From contig WPIO01000021.1 in the NCBI GenBank assembly GCA_009760855.2, positions 2,182,501 to 2,246,500 on the forward strand: a stretch of DNA of 64,000 nt, read 5' to 3'. This stretch comes from Cristatella mucedo (taxonomy: Eukaryota > Bryozoa > Phylactolaemata > Cristatellidae). Positions 10,377 to 21,917 of the stretch are shown piece by piece (within the stretch, counting starts at the first letter, position 1; each line of letters begins with the position of its first letter). Position numbers and translations under genes: made by a program. A model generated the notes under the pieces. It searched no databases and was not told where the DNA came from. It saw only the letters and a program-made list of their open reading frames with translations.

Positions 10377-10680
10377 TGTAGTTCGATTGCATTCGGGCTG
10401 GTACAGCTCATTTCCTCAACAGCTGGCGGGAGCATCCCCGAGAGGGGCCTGTGCACAGCTTTGGTCAGCTTCTAATGAGGCTTTGACACAGGCCGATAAC
10501 CCACTGGTAAACAGATGGCAGATTCACCATCGGGGTCTGCCAAGGGACAGCCCGGGTCTAGGAGAAGAGTCGAGCGAGAGTAGGGGCCGAGAGAAGCCGT
10601 GCACTCTTCGGCTCCGTGCGTTGGTAATAAACAGTCGGTTTTGGGCATCGGCTGGCTCTCTGTTGTGCGAACAAACTACA
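10377..10680 (+). mobile_element. Solo LTR (304 bp) nested in a LINE 3' end
   Basis: The segment begins TGTAGTT and ends AACTACA, so it has the TG..CA ends with a short inverted repeat (TGTAG/CTACA) typical of LTRs. It contains AATAAA at 10626-10631, some 50 bp before the end. The flanking DNA on both sides is family-1 LINE (tgttgtttatcatgcac on the left, ccactcaccattcgatcgtg on the right), which is continuous in other copies. The flanks share 4 of 5 bases as a possible target duplication (gcacg/gcaca). No internal retroelement genes are present. Orientation is taken from AATAAA. Confidence 0.75.
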
Positions 10681-10797
10681 GCACAATGCCACTCACCATT
10701 CGATCGTGTTTCCTTTTCAGAAAATTTAAAGTGCCTAAAAAAAGATTGAGTTCTCTGAGGATGCTTTATCAAGTGTATTATTATTTTTATTATTATA
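10681..10797 (+). mobile_element. Family-1 LINE 3' tail, right of the solo LTR
   Basis: It continues the LINE interrupted by the solo LTR: ccactcaccattcgatcgtg, then aaagtgcctaaaaaaagatt, gagttctctgagg and (ATT)n. Confidence 0.8.
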
Positions 10798-10854
10798 ACT
10801 TCTGCCTTCACATTTCTTGTCAAAAAATGCTCAAGTTGTTCAAATTAACAAGTG

Positions 10855-12390
10855 TAATAATAATAATGCACTTGATAAAGCACCCTCAGAGAACTCAATC
10901 TCTCTCTAGGCGCTTTACATTTGCTGCAAAGGGAAATGCAATTTAATGGTGAGTAATATCATGCATGATAAACAAACAGAATGAAGAAGATGGTTAGGGG
11001 TGACATGCACAGGGTCAGCATGCAAATGTGGTTAGTGGCAGCATGCACAGTGTCAGCACGAATAAGCACATCAAAGACGAATCACAGGGACCCACTAAAT
11101 CCTGTCCTAAATAGGTGTGTTTTTAAGTTCTTTTTAAATGTTGCCAGGTCAGGGGATGTTCTGACGCAGGTCGGGAGGGAGTTCCAGGCTTTGGGAGCAT
11201 ACGAACTAAATGCACGGTCTCCAAAGGATTTAAGGTTTGTACAAGGTATTTGTAGACTGTTGGATTCCGTAAAGCGGGTGGTACGATGCTTGGCCTGATG
11301 GGAGAGATGGGAGTATATCTGAGAGATAGGCTGGAGCCAAAGAATGAAGTGACCTAAAAGTGAGCGGCAAAACCTTGAAGTCAATCCTTTGCTAGACTGG
11401 TAGCCAGTGCAGGTCGGCGACAAGTGGTGTGATGTGGCAACTGCGATGCTCACGACAGACAAGCCTAGCTGCGGAGTTTTGCACCAGCTGCAATCACCTG
11501 ATCACACATGCTGGTAGGCCAGTAAGCAGCGAGTTGCAGAAGTTGAGACGGGATGTCACGAATGCATGGACCAGCTTGGACGTGGTATCCTTATCCAAAC
11601 AAGCCCAAATTTTAGCAATGTTTTGAAGCTGAAAATAGGCAGATTTGACTGTGGAGCTGAAATGGTCGTCAAAGAGAGGTCACTTTGGAATATGAACCTA
11701 GATTTCGAGCTGATGCAACTGGAGATATGCTGGCAGAGCCAATTTTGAGCGTCAGCCTTTCCAATTTCTGAATCACACTGGGTTTGCCCATAACTAGTAA
11801 GTTAGTTTTATCATCGTTTAGTCTTAGAAAATTTGCTGCCATCCATGTGCGGATGTCATCAATAAATGCAGCAAGTGAGTTGAGAGAGTTTGAGGTGCTC
11901 GAAGGCTGGCAGGGATCAAAGCAAAGGTACAACTGAGTGTCATCCGCATACAAGTGAAAGCCTAGATTGTGCTTGGCAATCACATCAGCAAGAGGGAGAA
12001 TATAAACCGTGAAAAGAACCGGACATAGCACAGAGCCCTGAGGTACCCCATATTTCAGAGGTACCTCAGATTATCTTTGTCCATTCATGTCAATACTCTG
12101 GAGTCTCCCACTGAGATAGAACTTGAACCACTGCAGAGCAGTTCCAGTGATGCCCAGGCGAGATGAGAGGCGCTCTAGAAGAACTTTGCGATCGATTGTA
12201 TCAAAAGCTGCCAAAGATCGAGCAAAACAAGCAGAGATACTCCACCCATGTCTGCATTCCTAAGTACGTCGCTGTACACCCTAAGCAATGTTGACTCTGT
12301 GGAGTGATTAGCTCTAAAGCCAGACTGGCACTTACTATCAAGGTGTGAGGTTTCGATATATGAGTTCAGCTGGTCCGCCACGACCCAAGT
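10855..12390 (-). mobile_element. CR1/L2-like LINE (family 1) with RT motifs, 5' truncated
   Basis: This is the best-preserved family-1 copy. Minus-strand frames give, in order, RT block QSGFRANHSTESTLLRV (12175-12381) and, at 11669-12031, the catalytic FADD-type box [11 protein letters not shown] with [10 protein letters not shown]. The C-terminal region SFGDRAFSSYAPKAWNSLPT, FKKNLKTHLFRT and GSL-stop follows (11082-11462). The 3' untranslated region follows with the tail and (ATT)n at 10855. The RT motif A region (LLVLLDL) is cut by a frameshift near 12210, and there are further frameshifts between blocks, so it cannot make a full protein. No endonuclease region is attached. Confidence 0.9.
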
Positions 12391-12671
12391 TTACTTGATC
12401 CGGCAGAATTTCAAATGAACCTTTCCAAATTTCAGCGAATTAATTGTTAGTCGAGTACAAGTTAATTTTGTAACCAACGAGATAGCTAGAATACCTTGAT
12501 TAAGTAGGACAAAATCTAGCTAGAAAAAAAACATCTACATGTGGCTTTTGGAGGTCTCTTCGAAGCCCTTTCAACTCCGCTGTTGATAGCCTATGTAGAT
12601 GAGAAACACCATGTTGTCTTGGCATTGTGGTGAGTTTATCACTGCTTATCTTTCACTACCTTGGTAAATCA

Positions 12672-12850
12672 AGAACTAATAATAGTAATAATAATGATTA
12701 TTATTATTACCGTCATCTTCATCATCATTGTGAGTAATGTTTATCGCTCTATAAGTTAATTAAGTCTCTTTCTAAGCACTTTACGCACGCCAGAAAGGAA
12801 GCAATGCAAGGACCACCATTTGAGATGATACTTTGGAATTTAATGCTCGG
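12672..12850 (-). mobile_element. Decayed LINE 3' tail
   Basis: An (AAT)/(ATT) mixed tract is followed by the tail words taagtctctttctaagcact and ttacgcacgc in minus orientation. Only the tail is recognisable. Confidence 0.55.
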
Positions 12851-14734
12851 ACGATCCGAAAGACCTTGATGGTAGTGGTCCTGTTGCCACTTGATAGGCA
12901 ATATTTTTTATGATGACAAATGCCTCCAGACCTGTAGCTAGAGGCACCAGCATTCAGGCCCTATTTATTGTAAGAACATCACGGCAGGTTAGTCTTCTTT
13001 TTAGTATGCTTTGCTTAGATATATTTTCGCGGAGAGGATAATTTTTGCCCAAATTTAGGGGTAATTCTAGACTGAGGATTGATAGCTGGAAAAAACAATC
13101 ACTCTTAGAGCCACATAGTGTTTCCTAAACAGCAAAACCTGGAAGCAATAAAGACGTCGGAAGTCAAACCGGATAAATAACTTCATTTGACACCATGAAG
13201 ACCTCACTGGGATCTAGGACGCTGGGTGAACTGGATCTGTTAATATCATGTCGCCCAGATTAGTGTTTCAGCCCCCCAGAAGCTTGCGCGACATTTTCAA
13301 ATCGCATTTGTCAGGCCGCATGAGGATAGTAGATAGCGAAAGCTTCCGCATAGGTCACAAATTACTTACTCGCTTTGATTGTAAGATCGGGATACAATCC
13401 AGCAGCTCGAGCTATCCAAAGCGCCAGGCTGCGACCCCAAAGCCCGGCTGGTGGTGGTGGCGACATCTATTATTGGTTCGCTTCAAATGGCCATCTTGTC
13501 AAGTCTTGTCAAGTGTCAAGCTGGCCCTGCAACCACCAGGTTGTAACTGCAACAAATATTGCCGCTAGCAGGACTCCGTCTTTACCAAAGTTTCAAAGCC
13601 CACAATACAAAACTGGGCCAGATAGACTTCCCTATACCACAGTAAAAACCTTTGAAGTCAAATAAGCGATCGCTTAGGGGGAATAAACAAAGAAAACTGA
13701 AGCGGAGTTTCTGCTGAAACGAGCAAAGAAAAAAATAGAATCTGATGAGTAACCGTTCAAAAGTATCTAACGTCGCAATTCCTTGATTGGCTAGGCTATC
13801 TTGCTGGTTGTGCCCAAATCATGGTGTGCGCTGATAACGAGTTCATGAGAGGTTCCGCTTACTTTCTGGAAGAAACTATAAGTTAAATCTTCCACACGTA
13901 GCCGAGAATGAAAAACGCCAAAGTGTGCCATCATTTTGGCCATCTTCAGAATTGGCCATAGACAGGATAATAAGCAGCATTTCATGAGATGCTGATCGAG
14001 AATTAATATTGCCTTTGCGGCCTATAAAGAGCTAGAGTGGTACCAGAAGCGCCACATATACGTAGCACTGGGGATATATCTGCTAAGAACAACCGGTGCG
14101 TACCTAATAATCGATATTTTTCAGAGGTCAACAACCGGTATGCTCAGGAGACTACTGCAAAGAAGCAGGAAAGTCGATTTGAAAATCCACGGCTCTGCGT
14201 CCAAGCTCCGGAAGTCTAGCTGTGATATTTATGCGAATTTTTTAAGCACGCTTTCAAGCCCCTCTTTATGTGTTTTCGAATGATTACATCTGAGATCACT
14301 TAGTTGGATTAGCAAGTGTGCCAAGCCGGACCCAAAAGAGTGTGACAGGGAGCTAGTACAAGTCTTTAGGTAGTGGGCAGGTGTGCAAAAGGTCCACCAA
14401 CCCAGCACAGACTCGAAGGGGCGTGCCGGCCTGCTGCCCACCTAAATTCCTTACAGCTTTCTTATGATTTGCTGCCTACTTAAAGGTCAAGGTTAATCAT
14501 TGTGCCGAAATTTCTGCAGCAATGCTGGACCAGTCGTCCGACACACCCTTCTTACGGCACGCTGCTTTCTTATGACTTGTCGCTTGGGTAAGGACAATGT
14601 TTGGTCCCTTCTTGGCTTAACTCTGGCTGCTCCCCTGAGTGAATACTTTGTTGCCTCACGAGTCACGCTAGCACGCTTCCAAACACCTCTTTGATTCGCA
14701 TATGTAGAACAATTCTTTTAAATCCTCCCATTCT
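12851..14734. other. No gene recognised
   Basis: Frames up to 106 codons (13248-13568) show no known motif. A short ggtggtggtggcga run near 13452 is the only local repeat. Confidence 0.4.
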
Positions 14735-15030
14735 CTTTCTCCAGCCTACTTATCCGAACTATATCCCAATCAGGCTAAGCAGCATTCCATCGACTCGTCT
14801 GACTAAAGTCGTTTAGTTTCGCTGCAACCCAGCCTAGAATCCATTGAAGACTTTGCCTCTAGTTCGTATGCACTCTAAGGCTGGAGCTCACACCTGGCTG
14901 ACGCCACGACAACCCCAAACTTGACTACATTCGAACCGAAGCTAAAAATGTACCTGTTTATTACAGCATTCATTTGATCCCTGTGAATTGTTCTTTTTGT
15001 GCTTTTGCGTTCTGACGCTGTTCATTTTAT
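14735..15030 (+). mobile_element. Decayed LINE C-terminus
   Basis: Translation shows AYLSELYPNQAK, then (after a stop) DFASSSY, a degraded KAWNSLP block, and LTTFEPKLKMYLFITAF. This is the order seen in family 1. Multiple stop codons are present and the (ATT)n tail is not recognisable. Confidence 0.65.
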
Positions 15031-15496
15031 CACTAACAATATTGACATGCCTCTATTCGCTGGACTGTCGCAAGGATCTTTTCAGAATTGTCACGAAGAG
15101 TACAAGGGTGCCTCAGCAGCAAAACTCTGATGAAACCAATCTTAGTCACCGTCGGTTGCTATGAACTGTTGCAAAACGGTGGAATGGAAAAGTTAGCATT
15201 AAACCGACCGGCGTCCTGAGCTCCCAAGCTTAAAAAATTACTTTGCCTTTAGCGCGGTTGGTTGTCGAAGGATCAGCCTGTTTCTACGTTGCCACGCAGC
15301 CGCATGTAGCATCGATCGATGTAGCGATGGCATTGCTTGGCGAAAAATCCATTGCTGCCGTGATGCAACGTGGCGCTAATTTAAAAATCAATGACGATGT
15401 CGACGCAGCGGCGATCGTAGCATAGGTGCACTCACTCGACGGAAGACTATTACCTAGCAGCACGCGCTGTAGCCTCGCTCGCATCCGGGAACGTAC

Positions 15497-15645
15497 TGAT
15501 TGGCCCAGGGGCTCGCCTTTGACGACCAAAGTCAAGGTGCCCACCTTTGATGACGGAGGCCGTGAGTTCTGGCCCTTCGGCGTATATGTAGCGCCTGGAG
15601 AGATATTCAGTTCTCTTAGGGTGCTATACAAACGAATTATTCCTT
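15497..15645 (+). mobile_element. SINE family B
   Basis: The head (attggcccaggggctcgcc, then aaagtcaaggtg) matches the copies at 42176 and 46013. The 3' tail (tagcgcctggagagatattc, ttctcttagggtgctatac) resembles the family-1 LINE tail. The B box is decayed. Confidence 0.65.
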
Positions 15646-15835
15646 CCCTTACAAAGGAAAGACTCAGCTCAGGAAATGACTGGACGGCCCTGCTGCGCCA
15701 GACAGAAGAAATCCTTCTCCACCAGACCCGAACAATTGAGCAACGATGAGTAAGGTCGAGAACCAGCGCTACGGCCTATGAGCCGGTCGATGCTTTTTGG
15801 TTGCCCACTTCAATGGCATTACTGCCTTAGTGTGC

Positions 15836-15873
15836 CAGCAGCAGCAACTGCAGCAGCAGCAGCAGCAGCTGCG
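15836..15873 (+). repeat. Short (CAG)n tract
   Basis: Imperfect CAG/GCA repeats leading into gcgtcggcggcgg. It translates as polyalanine in one frame, which by itself is no evidence of a gene. Confidence 0.8.
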
Positions 15874-15879
15874 TCGGCG

Positions 15880-17560
15880 GCGGAGCGAAATTTGTCGCAG
15901 CCCCGAGCTCGGGGAGGCGTAGGAGTGCGTACTGACGGCTTGCCTAGCCGGCCAAGATCAATCCGGGTGCATAGTATGGACATAGTCGGCTCGTTTACGA
16001 CATGATCTGCGGTTGCCGTACCGGCGATTATTGAATGCCAGAATATCGGTCTGCATGCACGGTCGGCCTGCCCGGCTAATTATGCTCATGCGTCTGCAGC
16101 CTTATTGCCTCAGTGTGCTCTAATGCTCCCTCTAATGCAATTTGCCCGTAGCTGGAGCCGGCGCACGGGGGCACTCGCTCGCGGGAGCCTTGAGCGTGGC
16201 GGCTGCAGCTGCCGCCGAGGCCGTTGTGGCCTCGAGCTCGAGGTCGCTCCAACTTCGGGCAAATCCTCGCCCCGCCCCGCCCGCTCGAGCATTTAGCCCG
16301 CTGGAGCCCAGGGCTAATGCGCCGACGAGGGCGCGCTTTCTATCGGCCGCTATTTCAAGCCGGCAACTTTCGTCCCGAAGGACAAGCGGCGCTAGCTACT
16401 GTCACGATACTTCGCTTCGATTCGAGTCATGCTGAGCGAGGCCTAGTGGAGGTGCCTGTGCCTCGCTTACGTGAAGACCTGCATTTTGCTCAGTCTAGAA
16501 GAGACTGCAGGATCGACTCCTAGTCGGCGGCATTCCGTGACGGCCGCCGACGACCGTACCGCAGCGAGGCGGAGCCCAGGCCCTCGTTTTTCGAGGGCAT
16601 TCACTAGCTCGGATGGAATGGCGTGGGCGGCGGGCGCTTAATTGATGAAAGGCGGCTAAAATGGGGAGGGGGAGCGGCAGGTGTGTGACCTTGAGCGGCC
16701 GCGACCGGGGTCGGAGCCGGCAGCGATCTGCGAGGCGACCCTTTGCGAGTTGGCCATCCGAGAGGCAGCCTGTGTGCCGTGCGTGAGGTAGCTGTCCGGC
16801 TGTGGGGTCGTTCGCAGTACACATTTGAGGCCTTCGTGGACGCGAGGATTTGTGACGGAGCGTTCCGTCTGGTGTTATTTGTTGTGGCGTCATTCGCCAG
16901 GCTCACGTTGTCTCGCGAAAGCTTCTGATGCTTCATTGGCATTTCCGACGCACCTTCTCGGCGATGCCATGCAGGACAGTGGATGCAGTTTGCGTCCTCG
17001 ATTTTTGCTGTCGAAGCGCACCCGTAGCCCGGTTGACGCCGAGCGCACAGACCGCGCCCTCGTCCGAGCCGCGACCCCAACGCGGCCCAAGTCGCGGCGG
17101 TGCCCGCGTTCGGTAACACAACATTCCTTCTAAGGCGCGCTGGCCGCGTCGGTGAAAGCAGACGACGTCGCGACGTCGCACTGGCTTCGCGGCCGATTCA
17201 ATGTATCGCCGTTTGGAAGCGTCGTCGGAGCGCCCGCAGCCTCAGCCTCAGTCGGCCAGGATCGCACAAGCTGCTCGTGCGCCTGCAGTTTCGGACTGGC
17301 CGTACGTACACGAGCCCTCGACTGGGTGCAAACCGGCGCTTGCCACACACACTTTGGATGCTTAACCGCTACGCCGCTTTCGACACCGCCGGGCGCATGC
17401 GTCTCAGCCAGCCTGTTCGCCGCGCAGTGCAGCTTCGTCCTCAAACGGATAAGACAACGGCGGCGACCTGCTCGCGCCCAGCCTATGCCAGCGGCTGGCG
17501 GCGACGGCGGAGCCCGCAGCGGCCCGATTGATTGGCGGGCCGGTTAGTATCGGACTGCCA
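15880..17560. other. GC-rich, CpG-rich block
   Basis: CpG is frequent throughout, unlike the AT-richer flanks. Overlapping open frames on both strands (for example 16604-17119 minus, 17100-17531 plus) are what GC-rich DNA gives by chance. Their arginine/alanine/proline-rich products match no family I know. It may be a promoter-associated CpG island or unmethylated first exon. Confidence 0.45.
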
Positions 17561-18205
17561 TTTGCTATTGGTGCGTTGAGAAACTATACGTCCAACTCGA
17601 TGTCCTACTCGAACCGATACGACATGCTACTGACTAATCTCGAAGACTCGCTCGGGAAGATGCATTCCTGCTCGGTCGAATGATGCGAGTAAAAAAAACC
17701 CGTAAGCATAGACAACTATTACGTAAGTAAGCCTTTCAAAAGAATCAGCCGCTGTCAAGGCGTTCATAAAGCCAATTTGCAAAAGCATTCGCACCCAACG
17801 AGTACGCCCAAGTCCTTGTACATTAAACGTCATTCTAAGGACCCACGTTAGCACCTGTCAGACATTATTGTTACTAGCCAAGAAGTGGCCTAGCAATTCA
17901 TGAGTAGCTCACTCACTTGCACTTGCTTTGCATACTTTAGAAGAAAGCTCCCTACAACGAGTTTGCCCTGGAGCTAGCTGAGTGACCTTAGCTCAATTTC
18001 CTCCATGGCTTCAGCTAAATTGAGGCTGCACCATCTACCCGCTAAACAGCTTGGGTATTTTCACTGTTAAGAAAGACCGTATATACAAGCGCGTATATGC
18101 ACAAAGGGTTAGCTACAATGACTTACCAGCAGGCAGACAATCGCTGAGACTGGCTGTACCAGCCGCGAATATTTGTTTTACGAAAATGATTCGGAGACTA
18201 CTCTG
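17561..18205. other. No gene recognised
   Basis: Short frames only (longest 75 codons, 17627-17854 minus), with no recognisable element. Confidence 0.4.
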
Positions 18206-18210
18206 TTTCC

Positions 18211-18285
18211 ATTGGTCGCACCGATGCTAGGATCCTATTGGCTAGTATTCCGAAACTTTATCCCGTTATCTGCAGTAAATATAAC
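18211..18285 (+). promoter_or_regulatory. CCAAT/TATA-like promoter motifs
   Basis: Two inverted CCAAT boxes (attggtcgca at 18211, ctattggcta at 18235) precede a TATA-like word (taaatataac, 18276-18285). That word lies about 60 bp before the ATG at 18343. The arrangement resembles replication-dependent histone promoters and supports the H3-like call downstream. Confidence 0.4.
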
Positions 18286-18342
18286 AATGCTCAGCTTTTC
18301 GAAGTTAGCACTTTGCGATCGTAAGCAGAGGTAAAGGTCAAT

Positions 18343-18490
18343 ATGGCCCGCAACAACCAAACAGCGGAAGTAGTCGGTAAGGGCAAGGTCGGAGCCGATG
18401 TTCACCTTCACCCATCCAATTGAGGCTCTCCTACAAACGGCTAGAGTTCCCCGAAGATTTTAATGCAAAGCTTTGGTTTTCAATCTGATT
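18343..18490 (+). pseudogene. Possible decayed histone H3 remnant
   Basis: The frame from ATG 18343 reads MARNNQTA, close to the invariant H3 start MARTKQTA. Further on, in order but with gaps and frame changes, DNA similar to H3 codons appears: tccaattgaggctctc (18415, compare STELL), caaacggctagagttc (18434, compare FQRLVRE), gattttaatgc (18456, compare QDFK) and ggttttcaatct (18475, compare RFQS). About 110 bp of the expected gene are missing between the first and second block. Each match is short, but together they are collinear and have histone-like promoter motifs upstream. A chance resemblance remains possible. Confidence 0.35.
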
Positions 18491-18929
18491 AGCCCAATGC
18501 TGCGATCCCACACTTAAGTTTACTTGCATTTATGACATATTCGTATTTGCATTAGCCTTGGTCTCTGCTATTCTAAATTTCTCGCAGTCTTTGGTGCTTA
18601 AATAGAGCCGAAGATCCTTGAGTTCTTTAGCAAACTGTACGGTTGAATGCCTTTTGTAAAATCAAAATTGCTTTTGCTTATTAGCTGCCTAATTAATTAC
18701 TCATCACGGCTTTTGCGTTTAATGCCGTGATCGCAAGAGTATTGTTGAGATCAAGTAGCCGAAAAGGTGGAAGTATGCCATTCATTCTCTTGTGATCTCG
18801 CAGTCTCATTAAGCCGTAATTATAATGTAATATATGGACGTCTATAAATAGACACTGCCACAGGGACTGAGTAGAGATTTTTAATCAAGTAGGGTTTTCT
18901 ACAGACCACTAACAGCCCATGCAGCTTTT
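18491..18929. other. No gene recognised
   Basis: AT-rich sequence with no recognisable frame or element. Confidence 0.4.
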
Positions 18930-19690
18930 ACTGCCCATACGAAAACGAACGGACTTCATTTCATGCAACAAGTAGTACGAGAAAAGCTAAAAGCAGTCAG
19001 CAGGGCAGTCAAAAAAAGTGTGTAACATTAAAATTGCAGCTTAGAATAGTCCACGATTGGATGCGGCACAGTTTGATGTAGGAGAGTCGTCGTCGTGTAA
19101 GAATTGTGGAAGCGAGTTCGACAGTCTAGGTCATTCAGAGTAAAGGCTTCTGTCGCCAGCGGTCTCGAAATAAGAGATCTGAACAGCTAATTTGCTGTCT
19201 TTAGAGAACCTGTGGGTGCGAGGAGGCTGAAACTAGGCAGAAGTTGAGCTAGGTCTGAAGAGGCAAAAATGCAGCAGGCCTTGTACGCAGGCCTTGCCAA
19301 CGTAAGAATTTCGCTTTCTATTTGTCGATTGACTGAGAGCCACCCTAGCTTCTCCTGCGTGGAAGACGCGTTGCTGATTCCCAGGGATCCGCTGATTAAC
19401 CTTATAATTGTTTTAATCACAAGCTATAAAGGTTTTCTGGTATTCTTGGTTAGCCCAGCCAAAATTGAATCGCAGCTGGCCAACCAAGGCAGAACCATGG
19501 AGCTAGCTAGACTTGTTCTGCAAGCCACTGCTGTTGATAGTCTCTAATCTGAGCTGGAAACAAAAATGATCACTAGCTCGGAAAGCAGTCTTCTTAATGG
19601 AGGTGTCAAAATTCAAGCAGTTATCAAAGATAACATCTAAATCCGCACGCACAATACAGGTTGCAATAGAGCGTCACCAATTAGAAGATT
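18930..19690 (-). mobile_element. LINE family 2, C-terminal/3' portion
   Basis: Shares a long series of words with the copies at 32662 and 36960: gtaagaattgtggaagcgag, aaaggcttctgtcgcc, gaggaggctgaaact and ttggttagcccagcc. On the minus strand these read the C-terminal end and RT-adjacent part of a CR1/L2-like protein. No intact frame remains. Confidence 0.75.
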
Positions 19691-19694
19691 AGAT

Positions 19695-20743
19695 TAGTAG
19701 ATTGGAGCCTTAAAGTCCTGCTCGAACGCCGTTTATCTCGCCTCGGCATCCCTGGCACTGCACAGCAATGGCTTAGGACCTGTCTCAATGGGAGACTCCA
19801 GTGTGTTGATTTGAACGGACAAATATTATTCAAAGAACCATTAAAGTAAGGGGTATCTCAGGCCTTTGTTCTTGGTTCGGTTCTTTTCAAAATGTACACT
19901 CAATCTTGTGAACGCCGATGTGATCGCCAAGCACAATCCAGGCTTTCACTTTTATGCAGATGACACACTCAGTTGTACCTTTGCTTTGATCCTTCACAGC
20001 CCTATACCTATGCTTTGATTCCTCAAGTCCTCTAGCATATACAATCGTCTCAACTCTGGTGATGCATGTATTCCTGAAATCCGCACGTAAATAGCATCAA
20101 ACGATCTCAAGTTGAATGACGATAAAGCCAACTTATTAGTTATGAACAAACCAAGTACGAATCAGAAATGGTAAAGCTTAACGTTCAAAATCGGATCCGC
20201 TAGCGTATCTGCTGTATTATCTGCATAAAAAAAACCTGGGTGTCCTGTTCCAAAGTGACCTTTCGTTAGACGACCTCATTAGCTTCGAAGTCAAGTCTGC
20301 CTACTTTCAGCTACATAATATTGTTAAGATTTCGGCCTGCTTAGACGTGGATTTCGGATCTAGATTGGTCCATGCAGTTATGACATCCCGTCTTGACGTC
20401 TGTAACTCACTGCTTGCTGGCCTACCGGCCTGATCAATCAAGCACTGACAGTTGGTGGAAAACTCTGCAGCTAGGCTTGTCTGTCGATAGCGTCACAGTT
20501 GGCACACCACATCAGTTCTTGCCAACCTGCACTGGCTCCCAATCAAACAGCATATCAACGCTAATGTTTTGTCAGTAAATTTTATGTACATTTATTCTGT
20601 AGCTCAAGCCTACTTGTTGGAACTAAAACACTAGGCTCGGCGTCAAGCCACTTGCTTTTCTGACTCAAATCGTTTGGCTATACTTCTTACGAACCTCAAG
20701 TGCTTTAGAGACCGCATCTTTAATTCCCATGCTCCCAAAGCCT
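19695..20743 (+). mobile_element. Family-1 LINE, RT to C-terminus, heavily decayed
   Basis: Plus-strand frames read LERRLSRLGIPGTAQQWL, a degraded QAFVLGSVLF (compare [10 protein letters not shown]), the region of the YADDTQLYL box (cttttatgcagatgacacac), then SRLDVCNSLLAG, LHWLPIKQHI and the APKA block. It stops at gctcccaaagcc, where a minus-strand LINE begins. Confidence 0.8.
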
Positions 20744-21592
20744 AATAATAAAAATAAGAATAAAATTAATAAAGCGCCCTCGAAGAACTAAATCTCTCTG
20801 TAGGTGCTTTACATTTGCTGAAAATGGAACACGATCGGATGGTTAGTGGTATCGTGCTTGATAAACAACATGACTAATAGGGTTGACAAATAGGGTGACA
20901 TGCACAGTGTCAGCACGCATAAGCACATGAAGGATGAATCACAGGGACCCACTAAATGCTGTCCTAAATAGGTGTATTTTTAAGTTCTTTTTAAATGTGG
21001 TCAAGTCAGGGGATGTTCTGACACAAGTCAGGACCGATTTCCAGGCTTTGGGAGCATACGAACTAAATGCAGTCTCCAAAGGATTTGAGGTTTTTACGAG
21101 GTATTGGTAAACTGTTGGATTCCGAAAAGCGGGTGGTACGATGCTTGGCCTGGTGGTGGATTAGGTCTGATAGATAGGCTGGAACCAAAGAATGAAGGAA
21201 CCTAAATGTGAGCGACGAAACCTTAAAGTCAATCCGTTACTTAACTGGTAGCCAGTGCAGGTCGGCGAGAAGTGGTGTGATGTGGCAACTGTGACGCTCA
21301 CAACAGACAAGCCTAGCTGCAGAGTTTTGCACCAGCTGTAAGTGCGTGATTGCACAGGCCGATAGGCCAGCAAGCAGTGAGTTACAGACGTCAAGACCGG
21401 ATGTCACAACTGCATGGACCAATTTAGATGCGAAATCCCCGATTAACCAGGCCCGAATTTTAGCAATTTTATGTAGCTGAAAGTAGACCGACTTGACTGT
21501 GGAGCTGACGTGGTCGTCTAACGAAAGGTCACTTTGGAACATGACACCTAGATTTCGTGCAGATTCAACAGGAAATATTTTGGCAGAGCCTA
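20744..21592 (-). mobile_element. Family-1 LINE, 3' half
   Basis: It begins with an (AAT)-rich tail and has the family tail and 3' untranslated region. The frames HHFSPTCTGYQL (21161-21394) and FQSDLSLDDHVSS, LVQNSAARLVCC, LADLHWLPVK (21237-21542) follow, overlapping in different frames because of a frameshift. 5' truncated. Confidence 0.88.
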
Positions 21593-21917
21593 GAACTCAC
21601 TCCCGACTGACGTCTCTATCCCACAATGACAACAAATTAAGGAGGAAGCTACAAACACATCTATGCCACACAGTATTTGCTGAGTCCTTGCGCTTTGTTC
21701 TTTGTGCGCTTGTGCTTGCTGAGACCGTGCATGGGACTAATAAGCACATTTAAATGTTGACATTGTGAGCGGAGCTCTAACCTTGTCCTTCTTGTTGGCA
21801 TATCAATGTTACCACTTACCGTTTGGTCATAATTCCTTTTTAGCAAATTTTAAGTGCCTAGAAAGAGATTAAGTCTCTGAGGGTGCTCTAAAATTGTTTT
21901 ATTATTATTATTTTTAT
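21593..21917 (+). mobile_element. Family-1-like LINE 3' end
   Basis: Starts at agaactcactcccgactgac (compare WNSLPT). It continues with an RRKLQTHLCHTVF block and a 3' region ending agtgcctagaaagagattaa, ctctgagggtgctc and (ATT)n. It abuts the preceding minus-strand LINE. Confidence 0.8.
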
